Below, in pieces: positions 43,176 through 52,885 of a DNA stretch of 64,000 bases. The position numbers and the translations under genes are program-made. The notes beneath the pieces are model-generated. The model did no database searches and had not been told where the DNA came from. It worked only from the letters and a program-made list of their open reading frames with translations. This stretch comes from Unio delphinus. Its lineage: Eukaryota; Mollusca; Bivalvia; Unionida; Unionidae. The DNA lies in assembly GCA_029339505.1 (NCBI GenBank), contig JAQISU010000094.1, positions 1,620,001 to 1,684,000 on the forward strand, in the 5' to 3' direction. Positions within the stretch are counted from its first letter, which is position 1. Each line of letters opens with the position of its first letter.

Positions 43176-44213
43176 ATGGTCAATGAAGCATTAACGACCC
43201 GATTGGCTCGTGAACGACTAGATGCAATCAAGAGATTTATACCAATTCGCGACTCTGTCAGAAATAAACTGCAAGCTAGACAGAGTCTTCAGACTGACTT
43301 TTCTACTGATACACAACAGTTATTTAAACCGTTAATTAGCGCAACTGGGGATGTAACAGTAGAAATTTCTAAACAAGGAAAACAACAAAAAGAGTCTTTT
43401 CTCCCTGTGTTAGAAAAAATAGCAAAGAGAACTAAACAAACAAAAAAATCCTTGAAAACACTTCCTCAGGATATATCAACCGCTTCAGAACAACGACGAG
43501 AACTTCAAGAAGATATCCCCCCACCTGAATTTCAAGAAGAAGGGGAGGATACTACTAGTGGACGAGTTGCATTTAATGAAAAATTTCTTCCCGGTAAATT
43601 AGATGAATTGAAAAATAAAAAATTTGATTCTATGGAAGAATTAGCCGAATTTGTCACTAGGAGTTTTCATCAGAGAAGAAAATATATCCACGGTGATTAT
43701 AATCTCCCTCCTAAAAAAGATTGGTATAAGGGGTTATATCGTCTACTATCAGATTCATCTCAAGCAAGAGAAGATGATAAAACATTTCAGGAGTATATAA
43801 CAGCAATAAAAAAAGCTGAATCATCTATAGGGGAGCAATCAGATACCGGATTTCTTAGACTACCAGAACAATCAAAATTTATTGATATAACACAATCCCC
43901 CCAACAGATGAAAATAACGAGAGAAGCTGATCTTGAAAAGGGTGCAACCGGTATCACTAAAAAAAACAAAGAATTTTCAAAAACAGGCAGTGGTTTAGTT
44001 GGAAACTCTTCGGGTTTCTGTCCTGGTAGTGTTCTCAGTGATATATCACGATTTGAAGTTCTTGTAGGAGGTTTCCGAGCTGGAAATAACTCACCGGAAA
44101 TAATTAATGAAGCAGCTGATATCTGTAGACGATTATTTCAAGGCGGTATCATAGATATCAGCACATATCGAGATTTCATTGGCGAGTTAGTGGAAGATTA
44201 TCACAGTGATTAA
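43176..44213 (+). CDS. Unknown 345-residue element protein, possible minor virion protein
   Basis: Met 43176 (MVNEALTTRLARERLDAIKR) is chosen because a hairpin array precedes it and the 11 residues upstream look non-coding. The first third is Lys/Gln-rich and probably helical (KQGKQQKESFLPVLEKIAKR). The middle has KYIHGDYNLPPKKDWYKGLYRLLSDSSQA. The C-terminus is FRAGNNSPEIINEAADICRRLF. It heads the virion block just before the core protein. Absent from A and C. Intact; function unknown. Confidence 0.6.
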   Translation: MVNEALTTRLARERLDAIKRFIPIRDSVRNKLQARQSLQTDFSTDTQQLFKPLISATGDVTVEISKQGKQQKESFLPVLEKIAKRTKQTKKSLKTLPQDISTASEQRRELQEDIPPPEFQEEGEDTTSGRVAFNEKFLPGKLDELKNKKFDSMEELAEFVTRSFHQRRKYIHGDYNLPPKKDWYKGLYRLLSDSSQAREDDKTFQEYITAIKKAESSIGEQSDTGFLRLPEQSKFIDITQSPQQMKITREADLEKGATGITKKNKEFSKTGSGLVGNSSGFCPGSVLSDISRFEVLVGGFRAGNNSPEIINEAADICRRLFQGGIIDISTYRDFIGELVEDYHSD

Positions 44214-44230
44214 TCACCGAGACTGAATAA

Positions 44231-44270
44231 AAACGCTAGCGTTTCCAATTGATAAATTGTTTTACAATTG
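44231..44270. promoter_or_regulatory. Hairpin pair upstream of core protein
   Basis: The perfect palindrome AAACGCTAGCGTTT (44231-44244) is followed by AATTGT-TTT-ACAATT (44255-44269). Similar hairpins stand before other genes of this element. Function unknown. Confidence 0.55.
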
Positions 44271-44384
44271 AAAAATGGTTTCTGATTTCAAATAAGGATC
44301 ATACACTACAATCATGATAAACCAACCCCCGTCTATGTAGTTAATTCACGGTTTCCAGTTTATAGAGCATACTATGGTGATGGT

Positions 44385-44723
44385 TTGGGTAATACCATTG
44401 CGGGGTTATTAGCAAGAATGGCTCCAAAAGTGATGCCGTTAGCTAAACAATTATCAATGAAAGCAATTGATGTTATTCGTGATAAGGGTATCAGTGCTGT
44501 TGGAGATCTTGCCGGGAAAGCGTTTTCAGCCGCGAAGAATAAAATAACATCATTGGTGCGACGAAAAAAGAAACCGTTACCGTCTACCGCGGAAATGCCT
44601 GCATGGGTTAGTAAAATTATAAATAACGCAGTAGACGAAAAAGTAGCATCGTTGATAACTCCCGACCAAAGCAATATTGCAAATATGATAGCAGGAAGCG
44701 GCTTTAAAAAACTACGTCGATGA
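44385..44723 (+). CDS. pVI/X-like amphipathic virion core protein
   Basis: 112 residues from Met 44385 (MGNTIAGLLARMAPKVMPLAK). Homology to A extends upstream in frame through VYVVNSRFPVYRAYYGDG (from about 44,310), but the ATG present in A is lost by a 2 bp deletion (near 44,299). The C-terminal half has a basic cluster VRRKKKP and an amphipathic WVSKIINNAVDEKV. Position and composition recall adenovirus pVI/X core proteins, which contact the capsid inside and may disrupt membranes. A shortened start at 44385 is possible. Confidence 0.65.
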   Translation: MGNTIAGLLARMAPKVMPLAKQLSMKAIDVIRDKGISAVGDLAGKAFSAAKNKITSLVRRKKKPLPSTAEMPAWVSKIINNAVDEKVASLITPDQSNIANMIAGSGFKKLRR

Positions 44724-44739
44724 AAATCGTTTACGATTT
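44724..44739. promoter_or_regulatory. Hairpin between core protein and capsid genes
   Basis: AAATCG-TTTA-CGATTT starts one base after the core protein stop codon. The capsid ATG follows 31 bp later. Confidence 0.5.
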
Positions 44740-44769
44740 CACGATTTAGACTCTGATAAATAGAATAAA

Positions 44770-46182
44770 ATGTTCAAAAAGTCATATGATCCGGCGTTTG
44801 ATATAGACGCCCCAGTTGGCAAGGATGATTCTGTACGCGATTATCAATATTACGCCTATGATGCAATAGACTCAAATAGTCGATCGCGAATTGAACTTCA
44901 AGTCCATGATACCAGCAAGTATTTTGTACCCGCTGAAGCGTTTATCGAAGAAGAAGGAGAACTTGTAACAGCTGCTGATACTACTGCTGTACCAGCACCG
45001 TATCCAGCTGGTACTCAAGTCGGTTTTGTCAATAATGGTATTATGGCGTTATTTGAGAGTGCTAGATATCTCATCGATGGAAAGGAAATCGAGTCTATAG
45101 ATCGCGATGTTGATGTGGCTACAACAATAATCGGGTTAGCGAGATATTCTGATGATTATACAAGATCTGCGGGACCTTCTATGATGTTTGTAAAGGATGG
45201 TAAGAATATCGCTGGAGGAAATCAATTTGTTGTAAGACGACCAAAGAATAATGCTGGTACCGCTAATATTGATGCCGAAGATATGATTATAAACAACGAT
45301 GTTAATTTCAATCTAGGAGCTGCAACACGTATGTCAATGTTGCAAGGAGCGCGTAAATCATTTTCATGCGCGATTCCACTGCATCACATATTTGGATTCT
45401 GTAGAAACGTCCGATAAGTTATCTACGGGGCGAAGCATACAGTAGCGCTTGTACGAAAGGGTGATGATAATGACGCAATTTGGAGGATTCCAGCAGACAA
45501 TGCAAATCCCAATGCTGATGCCGGTAAAGTCAATTTAACAAAAATATCATTGTGGATGCCAATGTTGACTCCATCAATCACCGCAGAAGGACGATTACTA
45601 TCATTTATGGATCAAGGAGGAAAATCATTACTAAGTTGGTTAACCGTGAGTACAGATGTTAAACAATCAAATCTGAAGGGGTTATTCACTTGGAACCTAG
45701 CATCAAAACAAGGCGTTTCTGCGCCACGTCATATATTTGTAGTGTTACAGGATAACGCACGAGTTGGCGATCAACGTTTCAGTCATATGATATTTGATCC
45801 ATTAGGTGTTAAAGACGTCTCGCTGAGAATAAACGGCCAGCAGGAACCATCTGAAGATGTTCAACTTGATTACACAGAAAATCATATTGCTCGCGTGTAT
45901 CATAGATTGTTGTCGTTTATGGCACGCGATCAAAATGTTGATACTGGTCTACAAATATCACAATACGACTTTAAGAATCTGTATCCGATCTATTACTTTT
46001 CGCTGGAACATCTTGATTTAACAAGACAGTCCGTCGTTGATATACACTTTAGAGCTAATGTGACTCGTGGTGCTATCGCTAATTATAGAGCGGTTGCTGT
46101 CATTCTCAGCGACAAATCAATGCTACTCGAAGGTGTTGGAGGAAGAATGAGAGTGGTAGATGCGCCAGTGGAAAACATGTAA
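44770..46182 (+). pseudogene. Double-jelly-roll major capsid protein
   Basis: About 470 residues in one frame, interrupted only by TAA at 45415-45417 (after HIFGFCRNVR). Before the stop: AFDIDAPVGKDD, FVNNGIMALFESARYLIDGK, GLARYSDDYTRSAG. After it: SLWMPMLTPSITAEGRLLSF, SAPRHIFVVLQDNAR, GGRMRVVDAPVENM. The length and the location between core protein and protease identify the hexon-like Polinton capsid protein that forms the icosahedral shell. A second-half restart at 45550 is unlikely to fold alone. The family assignment would benefit from structure prediction. Confidence 0.82.
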
Positions 46183-46185
46183 TTG

Positions 46186-46198
46186 AAATCCTCGATTT
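46186..46198. promoter_or_regulatory. Hairpin between capsid and MSYS genes
   Basis: AAATC-CTC-GATTT, 3 bp after the capsid stop codon and 21 bp before the next ATG. Confidence 0.45.
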
Positions 46199-46219
46199 AA
46201 AATTAATCTATTACGTATA

Positions 46220-46630
46220 ATGTCGTATAGTAATATCAATGTGTCGTTGACACCTGGTCAATTAAAAAGATTACAATCCAAATCAGCTAAGCAATGTGGA
46301 ACCACAATAACGCTAAAACCCAATCAAATGACTGGCGGGGCGAATAAATTATCGCTGACAACTCGTCAAGTAAAACATTTCAATGATGCACTTGTAGCAA
46401 AAAAAGGTGTTCAGGTTACTCTTTCTGCAAGCACGATTAAAAACATGGAAAAGACTGATGGTATATTCCCGCTGTTAGGGTTGATTCCAGGGTTGATTGC
46501 CGCAGCGGCCCCAGCGGTAGCTAAAGCGGCAGCGTTAGGGGCTGTTGGGACCTCGGCAGGAATGGCACTAAAGAAATCAACGGGTGGATCCGCTCGAGGA
46601 TCTGGGTATAAAAAAAGGGAAAGGGTCTAA
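46220..46630 (+). CDS. Hydrophobic/basic minor virion protein, MSYS family
   Basis: 136 residues. The N-terminal beta-rich or binding part is MSYSNINVSLTPGQLKRLQ. A hydrophobic segment of about 35 residues runs from IFPLLGLIPGLIAAAAPAVA, then ALGAVGTSAGMALKK and a Gly/Lys tail. The frame ends early at 46630. In A the tail continues with two GLRLPG motifs, and the same motifs lie here in another frame up to TAA 46693-46695, beyond an indel in the A7 run at 46609. The role may be a pX- or pVI-like membrane-active or DNA-condensing component (inference). Confidence 0.65.
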   Translation: MSYSNINVSLTPGQLKRLQSKSAKQCGTTITLKPNQMTGGANKLSLTTRQVKHFNDALVAKKGVQVTLSASTIKNMEKTDGIFPLLGLIPGLIAAAAPAVAKAAALGAVGTSAGMALKKSTGGSARGSGYKKRERV

Positions 46631-46721
46631 GACTACCAGGAACCCCGTATTCGTGGTACAGCGGAAAAGGTCTAAGACTAGGACCGGTTTATTAACTCAA
46701 AAATCTTCGATTGAGGAACCG

Positions 46722-47183
46722 ATGGTTCTGGAATTTTTGATTCCTATGTCCAATTTTGATTTACTCGATGCTGCTGAAAAACTCGCGATTAAAAACTTCA
46801 GAGGTGTCTTTATGAAAGATCAATTACCGACACAACCCAACAGCGTTGAAACCGGTATCATTAATCTCGATAACAGCACCGGACCTGGTACTCACTGGGT
46901 TGCATACGCTATTGATCCACGTGGGATTGTCTATTTTGATTCATATGGATTAGCACCGCCAAAAGAGTTTATGCGTTATATAAAAACTTTTCCAATGAAG
47001 ACTTGGTATTCTACGCTACCAACACAACAAATGAATGATCCACCAATATGTGGCAGCGAAGTATTAAATATCCTTGACGCTATTTCTAATTCCTTGGGTA
47101 ACCCAAGGGGAAAACCACCACACATTGTCGTAAATGAATACACCAGCAATCGCTTTTTAGAGAGAGAGAGAGTTTTACAATAA
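46722..47183 (+). CDS. Adenain-like cysteine protease (maturation)
   Basis: Start chosen at Met 46722 (MVLEFLIPMSNFDLLDAAEK), because upstream sequence in this frame is the overlapping MSYS tail. Catalytic residues: His in GPGTHWVAYAID, Asp in VYFDSYGLAPP, Gln in LPTQQM, Cys in PPICGSEVLNIL. This is family C5 (adenovirus protease) as found in all Polintons. It cleaves capsid precursors during virion maturation. About 154 residues and intact. The fibre gene starts 1 bp after its stop codon. Confidence 0.92.
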   Translation: MVLEFLIPMSNFDLLDAAEKLAIKNFRGVFMKDQLPTQPNSVETGIINLDNSTGPGTHWVAYAIDPRGIVYFDSYGLAPPKEFMRYIKTFPMKTWYSTLPTQQMNDPPICGSEVLNILDAISNSLGNPRGKPPHIVVNEYTSNRFLERERVLQ

Positions 47184-47184
47184 C

Positions 47185-48025
47185 ATGATTGATATTTGGG
47201 GAAGACCTCTCTCAGCGCTGAAAAAACCCTCCGCCGATGGCACTGCAACCGGTGATATAAAACAACTAATCGAAGATGAAATAGCTGAGACGTTGAATTT
47301 AGCAAGTGTTGATCCCGGGGAAATAGTTGTATTTCAAGATCGTCAGGGTAAATTGAAAACTAGTAATATTTCTCTGGATGATATTTTAGTTAAAAAGAAA
47401 CGCAATCGAGGATACTATCGTGTTATTTTCCGATCAGGGTAAACTCAAACCGGGTGTACTCTTCTCGACTATTACAGATGGACTAGAAATCACTCTCAAC
47501 AATTTGGAGTTGGAACTAGCCACACTTCAATCTAAACTTGAAGAGCATGGAAAACAGTTTTCAATTTTTCGGAGAAATATCGTGGATAACTTTCTTGGAA
47601 CTACATTCGATAAACTCGACATAAAACTCCCGGATATAAAAAAATTCATCGATGAGACGAAAAACTTCATCGAAGCCATCAAAACTGATTTTCCAAGGAT
47701 GATAACAATCATTGAAAAAGCAAAAATTCCTCATGAGAAAACCAATAACGTAGTATACACGATCCAACACGGATCATTTGCGTGGACACCTACAAACAAC
47801 AAATTAGACATCACTGCAACCGTTAAGGGTATTTATCGATTAACACTAGTGACAACGACTCAATTTAATATTTCATCGTCAAGTTCATCTGGGGTCAACA
47901 ATACGATTTCAACGATCATCGACAAGGATACAACGGAAAAGTTCACGATAACATCTACTAATAAAAATTTGGTTAGGGTTTCAACAACGTGGTATGTGGA
48001 ATTTGTAGTGGATTTAAGTAAATAA
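47185..48025 (+). pseudogene. Fibre/spike-like protein lacking the phage-type module
   Basis: The frame at 47185-47442 begins MIDIWGRPLSALKKP and has EIVVFQDRQGKLKTSNISLD, a capsid-anchor-like conserved N-terminus. A frameshift at the A5 run near 47,392 leads to the frame at 47420-48025: KLKPGVLFSTITDGLEITLN, a coiled coil (LELELATLQSKLEEHGKQF) and a beta-rich head (VVYTIQHGSFAWTP, TWYVEFVVDLSK). The frame opens with GTG, not a true start. A and C carry a GDxMxG tail-fibre module between KPG and the coiled coil; here it is missing. A trimeric receptor-binding spike is the likely role. Confidence 0.65.
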
Positions 48026-48039
48026 CTAAATTGAAAGGA

Positions 48040-48078
48040 AAATCCTTCGGATTTCACAATTGAAAACGCTAGCGTTTT
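48040..48078. promoter_or_regulatory. Hairpin pair between fibre and membrane protein genes
   Basis: AAATCC-TTC-GGATTT (48040-48054) is nested inside AATTG...CAATT. The perfect 16 bp palindrome AAAACGCTAGCGTTTT (48063-48078) follows, 9 bp before the next ATG. Confidence 0.55.
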
Positions 48079-48087
48079 AAAATAAAA

Positions 48088-48633
48088 ATGATTTCATCAA
48101 CGCAATGTCGCTATTATCAGGTCAGAGAATTTCAAACTAGACTCAAAACCCTCGCCGAGGAGTATCAAATAAAAATAAAAAAATACCGACGAAGAATCAC
48201 CGCAATTGATATTACTATGTACTCGGTGTCAAGCGTTCTCGCTGGCGCCGGAATAATACTTGCATCGGTTACAATGATTGCCCCGGTCGTAGTTCCAATT
48301 TGCATTTCTGCGGTGGCTACAATCGCGGGTATATCAACCGGGATCATAAAAAAGATATCATCATGCAGCCAGAGTAAACTGCAAGATTACTTAATTCAAT
48401 TTCATGTTGTATCAACCGCATATTCGCAATTATCCTCGATGATATCGTCGTCACTCGATAATACAATTATATCAGATAGTGAGTTCTCAGCGATGCTCAG
48501 TATTTTTGATTCCGCGATATCGAAATTAGAGCGACAACAACAGTATAATAATAATGACAACACCGATGGAATTAGAAAACACGAACCCAAAAACCAGAAT
48601 GATATCAATAACATCAACGATATCAGATACTGA
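48088..48633 (+). CDS. Two-TM membrane protein
   Basis: 181 residues: a charged N-terminal helix (QTRLKTLAEEYQIKIKKYRRR), then two hydrophobic segments (about 42-66 and 68-88; SVSSVLAGAGIILASVTMIA and VVVPICISAVATIAGIS), then a long tail. The last 50 residues come from a tandem duplication at the junction with the penton gene, so the native C-terminus is altered. C has the same gene in the same place. It may be an inner-membrane or virion membrane protein. No family recognised. Confidence 0.7.
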   Translation: MISSTQCRYYQVREFQTRLKTLAEEYQIKIKKYRRRITAIDITMYSVSSVLAGAGIILASVTMIAPVVVPICISAVATIAGISTGIIKKISSCSQSKLQDYLIQFHVVSTAYSQLSSMISSSLDNTIISDSEFSAMLSIFDSAISKLERQQQYNNNDNTDGIRKHEPKNQNDINNINDIRY

Positions 48634-48800
48634 GTTCTCAGTGATGGTCAGTATTTATTATTCTGTGATGTCAAAATTAGAGCGACAACATGAGTATAGC
48701 AACGATGACAACACCGATGGAATTACTTCAACGAATAGTGGAGAACACGAACCCAGTACAAACAAGTATGATATCAATAACATCAACGAAACCCGAGTTT
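48474..48800 (+). repeat. Tandem duplication at the membrane protein/penton junction
   Basis: Unit 1 (about 48474-48622) and unit 2 (about 48623-48800) share TTAGAGCGACAACA, AACACCGATGGAATTA, GAACACGAACCCA and ATGATATCAATAACATCAACG in the same order. The second unit has 21-27 bp extra. C has a single copy. Confidence 0.85.
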
Positions 48801-50082
48801 AGTGTGAATTTCCCTAGCCCAGTCCCCGTGAAGGAGATAGCGCTAGCAAAACTACGAGTGTATCACAGTTGGCCTAATATCAGATCAAAATCATTTGGTG
48901 GTCAACAACCGAATAATTCACTGGTGTTCGCGAATAAGAATAAAGAAGACGGGACTCCAGACTGGAACGTCGTTTCAATACCAACAGGGTCATATCAAAT
49001 TGAACAAATCAATGATGAATTCGCTCGTAGAATAAAATCGATAACTGGAACAGAATCAAAAATCGCTTTAACAGTTCATGAGCCGACGCTATCATCCGCA
49101 ATTGAAATAGGCACAGAAGGATACGTCGTAGATATCTATCAGAGTTCTATTAGAACCGTACTAGGATGGCCTGAATTACCACCCGGGGGGAAAACCGTTG
49201 ATATACCCGAACCACAAAAAACTGATTATATCACCGACGTGATAAAACCTGATAATCCAAAAAAAAGTTATAGAGATCACCGAGTCACTATAGATTTTTT
49301 TGGTCTCGGATACCAACCAACTGGGAAAGAGAAGGAAGGGGAAAGAATAGAGGGATATCATTTTATTGACAAACCTAAAATCGTTAAAAATTTCACAGCA
49401 ATGAATAATGATTTTTCACTGTTGTTAATATCTCTTAAATCTGGCTCTCTCACCCGAGATGAATTTATCAGCGTCGTAGAAACATGCAATAAAATTATCG
49501 ACGATATGGAAACATTTAATTTGAAAATTATTCAGGATATATTAGATGACGATAACCCCCTATCGAGAACAACATTTGCATCAAACCTTAGTATCCCCGT
49601 CAAGGATATTCCAACAGTCAAACTACCAGGATATAACGTACCAGAACTAAAAAAAACTTCTCAGTGACACCATCGATGTTGGTTTTAAAATAATTCATGA
49701 TGCATGGAGAAAAACAGCATCATCGGAAATAAAAATCCTCAAACATAATAATGACCCAGACGGTGGCGGCAGACATATCGCTCCGTTCAACGTGAATATA
49801 TCCTCAGCGATTGCGCTCAATTTAGTATGCGATGTTATCGAAGGAAGCTATCAAATTAATCTCGAACGATCAAATCAAGCTCAGCAAGGATATATTCTAT
49901 ACTCATTTGCACCAATAGCCCCTACAGGATATTTAATCATTGAGTCTCCGGTTAATCCTGTCTATAGGCGATGCCATAATAATTCGTTAACGAGAATTAA
50001 TTTTAGACTCACAGACCAGTCAAATAATCTAATTGATCTACAAGAGGAGGTGTTAGCGATTAGTTTGTTTGTGAAGTCCTAA
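48705..50082 (+). pseudogene. Penton-like minor capsid protein (single jelly roll)
   Basis: The frame to 49667 begins MTTPMELLQRIVENTNP (Met 48705). It contains KPEFSVNFPSPVPVKEIALAK, GGQQPNNSLVFANKNK, IPTGSYQIEQINDEFARRI and DIYQSSIRTVLGWPELPP. A +1 indel in the A8 run at about 49,649 closes it. The rest continues in the next frame (DVGFKIIHDAWRK, NNDPDGGGRHIAP, LVCDVIEGSYQIN, LIDLQEEVLAISLFVKS) to 50082. The GSYxIxxIN block and C-terminal pattern fit Polinton/adintovirus penton proteins, which occupy the fivefold vertices. Confidence 0.82.
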
Positions 50083-50102
50083 AATAATTTCTTTCCTGTA
50101 AG

Positions 50103-50395
50103 ACGATATCGTATCGGACTCGATCAAATATTCGGTTGAAATCATTTATTATTTTTGTTAACCAGAACTGAAAGTTTCAGCAGCAGAGAGGGTGATGACC
50201 ACATCGTTGCGACCAAAATCGTAAAGTCTCCGTTTGCTAAATGGAGACTTATTTTTTTTTTTGGTTAAAATGAGATTCGTAGGAAGCCTTATTTTTGCTT
50301 GAAAACGTGGTCTGTTCACCCTATTTTTGCTTGAAAATGTTGTCTATTCACCCTATTTTTGCTTGAAAACGTGGTCTGTTCACCCTCTCAACAGC
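50103..50395 (-). repeat. Right TIR of element D
   Basis: Inverted partner of 35019-35313. It carries the orphan last 12 codons of the ATPase gene at its inner edge (50101-50139, RYRIGLDQIFG plus stop), the hairpin at 50224-50250, and three 32 bp units. The outermost bases (GCTGTTGAGAGGG read inward) differ from the left end (AGCAGCAGAGAGGG). Confidence 0.92.
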
Positions 50396-50401
50396 TAAAG
50401 G
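50396..50401. repeat. Probable target site duplication, right (element D)
   Basis: TAAAGG, identical to 35013-35018. Confidence 0.6.
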
Positions 50402-52259
50402 GAGCGACTGCTACTTTAAAAATAGGACACCAGGTAGTCAATCCTTTGCCACAACTGTTATTAACTACAGTCCTTACATGGCGTACAAGAAAATGTAACT
50501 GTAACCAATGATATATGACCCTATTTTTCATAGTTGAGAATATCGTACACTTGGTGTTGACAGTGAGCCCAACCCGGTGAAGCCATTACAATATCCACGT
50601 ATATCTACTATAACTCCACCTTGTACAAATAGTCCTGACGTAGTATTGACACATGCGCTGTGCAGTAGAAAACATACAACTCGGAAATAATTTACGTCAA
50701 ACTTTCTCCTTTACCTTTAAAATGATATTCAGAGCCTGACAGTATATGTGCATTACTAGCCGTAGTAATTATCTCGTTCATTTTGTCGGGGAATGGCGTC
50801 AGACTCGATCAATATCTGTCCAGGCCAACCTGAGTTGATACATTCAAGCATATTTCAAATAATAATTAAATATGACGTCATAACCAATACACATAATATT
50901 CTCTCCATCATAGCCACTAGACGGAATTAGAAAAAATAACTATCCTGATTTTGAGCTATTCCTCTCGAATGATCTAACACTGGACGCATGGCAGTAATGT
51001 GTCTAAAACACACACACACACACACACACACACATCGTTTATTTTGGGAGGCTTGGGAAAATTCGGATTCTCAAAATAGTCCACGCTATTATATTTACGT
51101 ATATTCTAAACTGCATTAAAAATCACAGTCTGTTACGTTTGTAAGTTCATTCATAACTGTAAATTTATGTTTTACACATTTCGTAATTCTGCCAATGAGA
51201 CCTGATGATTGTATATTAAAATGCTGGCTGTATGTATGTATGTATGTATGTATGTATGTATGTATGTATGTATGTATGTATGTATGCATGCATGCATGCA
51301 TGCATGCATGCATGTATGCATGCATGTATGACTGACTGACTTTCTTTATTTCCTCTTCAGAAGAGATTTCATTCAGTTAATGTTTCGTAAATACAAAAAA
51401 GTTATGAAGATAGTTCGTGATTAAATTACTTACAGTACATTATATAGCAACCAAAGCAAAGATAACGTAATATCAAAACATATGCGTGAGAGAACTCGTT
51501 GCAAACGATTTATATACGCAACATAGATTAAGAGAGGAGAAATAGTGGAATTGGAATTATTTATATTCAACTAAAACGATTTAAATTGATTATCATGTTC
51601 TCACTCACTTAGAACACATGTGAGTTATTTATTAGGTATACATGAATTGGGTCCATTTCCTTAATTTACTGAACAAGCATACTGTGGGATATCATTTTCA
51701 AGCTCATTTGCTCTTCTGTAAATTGTGTTTATTCAATCAGCCACCACACGCATGAATGCCTGCCATGATTGATCATCCATATAATCAAAGATGTCCATTC
51801 TCTTGCCCAAAAGGATATGAAGTTGGGTGTCATTGTACTGACATAAAATCCAGTGGGAATCTAGTATGTATGTATGTATGTATGTATGTATGTATGTATG
51901 TATGTATGTATGTATGTATGTATGTAGGTAGGTATGTAGTAGGTATGTAGGTAGGTAGGTAGGTAGGTATGCATGCATGCATGCATGTATCTATGGATGG
52001 ATCGATGTATGTATGTATGTATGTATGTATGTATGTATGTATGTATGTATGTATGTATGTATGTATGTATGTATGTATGTATGTATGTATGTATGTATGT
52101 ATGGATCGATGCATGTATGTATGTATGTATGTATGTATGTATGTATGTATGTATGTATGTATGTATGCATGCATGCATGCATGCATGCATGTATGTATGT
52201 ATGTATGTGCGTATGTGCGTGCGTGCGTGCGTGCGTGTATGTATATGGAGCATGAGTGC
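50402..52259. other. Intron sequence with microsatellites, no gene seen
   Basis: Contains (AC)n 51,007-51,034, a (TGTA)n/(TGCA)n block 51,230-51,330, and a large (ATGT)n array 51,864-52,248 with TAGG, TGCA and GCGT variant patches. All long MYVCMYVC or IHTYIHTY frames are repeat artefacts. Confidence 0.85.
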
Positions 52260-52269
52260 TTGTGTGTGA

Positions 52270-52696
52270 GAATTCCGACTTCAACGGAGCCTACGAGGAC
52301 AATCCTTTCAAGCATCATCATTTCGACGTGAGCAAAATTGTTGTCGTTCGTGCTGGCTAAACCTTGTGTACCAGGCCCTTCGAACATGACTTTGAGAAGA
52401 ACAATTACTTGAGGTCTTAATTGTCCATGTACGAAGCCACCGGACAGATAGGCACCAACATCAGTCTAAGCATTACGTAAAAGGATTACGCAGGAGGCTA
52501 TGCTTTGTGGGCTTTTGATTTCACTCCAGATCAAGGTAGCAACGAGGGACATTTTCATTTTATTAAATCCCGTGAGATTTGTGTGGAACTTCACTTGAAA
52601 GCACCACCAAAGGAGATAGTGAACGTCTTTGTGTATGCTGAATTTGATAATGATTTAGAAATCCACAGTTTGAGAGAAGTCAATTTAGATTATTAG
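52270..52696 (+). pseudogene. F54H12.2-like major capsid protein, C-terminal part
   Basis: Plus-strand pieces read DFNGAYEDNPFKHHHFDV, then a stop, then GYALWAFDFTPDQGSNEGH and ICVELHLKAPPKEIVNVFVY, ending NLDY at 52696. The last blocks match the very common invertebrate uncharacterized protein F54H12.2-like family, now read as the Polinton/adintovirus hexon. Three in-frame stops lie upstream of 52505. Confidence 0.8.
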
Positions 52697-52885
52697 AAGC
52701 TATGGAAAAGACATATCCCTCTTTGAATGGTGTGAATCTGGAATAAAATGGGGGAATACCGTGGAAGCAGAACCCCAAGACTAAAACAAAGAGGACATAG
52801 TGATGAAGTCCAGATGGTCAGTAAAAGAGAAGCATTTAGTCTCCTGTTTTGCCAAACACATTGCAGAAGAAATTGATTCCTATAG

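Larger units (their letters stand above)
35019..50395. mobile_element. Element D: near-complete 15.4 kb Polinton-like provirus
   Basis: TIRs of about 288 bp bound a full Polinton gene set: packaging ATPase, integrase, protein-primed polymerase B, protease, major and minor capsid proteins. Extra genes are helicase/HNH domains fused to the polymerase, phospholipase A2, zinc proteins, a homing endonuclease and a fibre. It lies inside intron 1 of the SLC13-type host gene. It contains at least five nonsense changes and seven or more frameshifts, but long open frames remain, so it is far younger than A and C. Confidence 0.93.

Noticed and set aside
51733..52387. Long open frames of MYVC/IHTY repeats on both strands, resembling a repeat protein or CRISPR-like array
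   Set aside because: They are all six frames of an (ATGT)n microsatellite; there are no spacers and no non-repeat coding signal.
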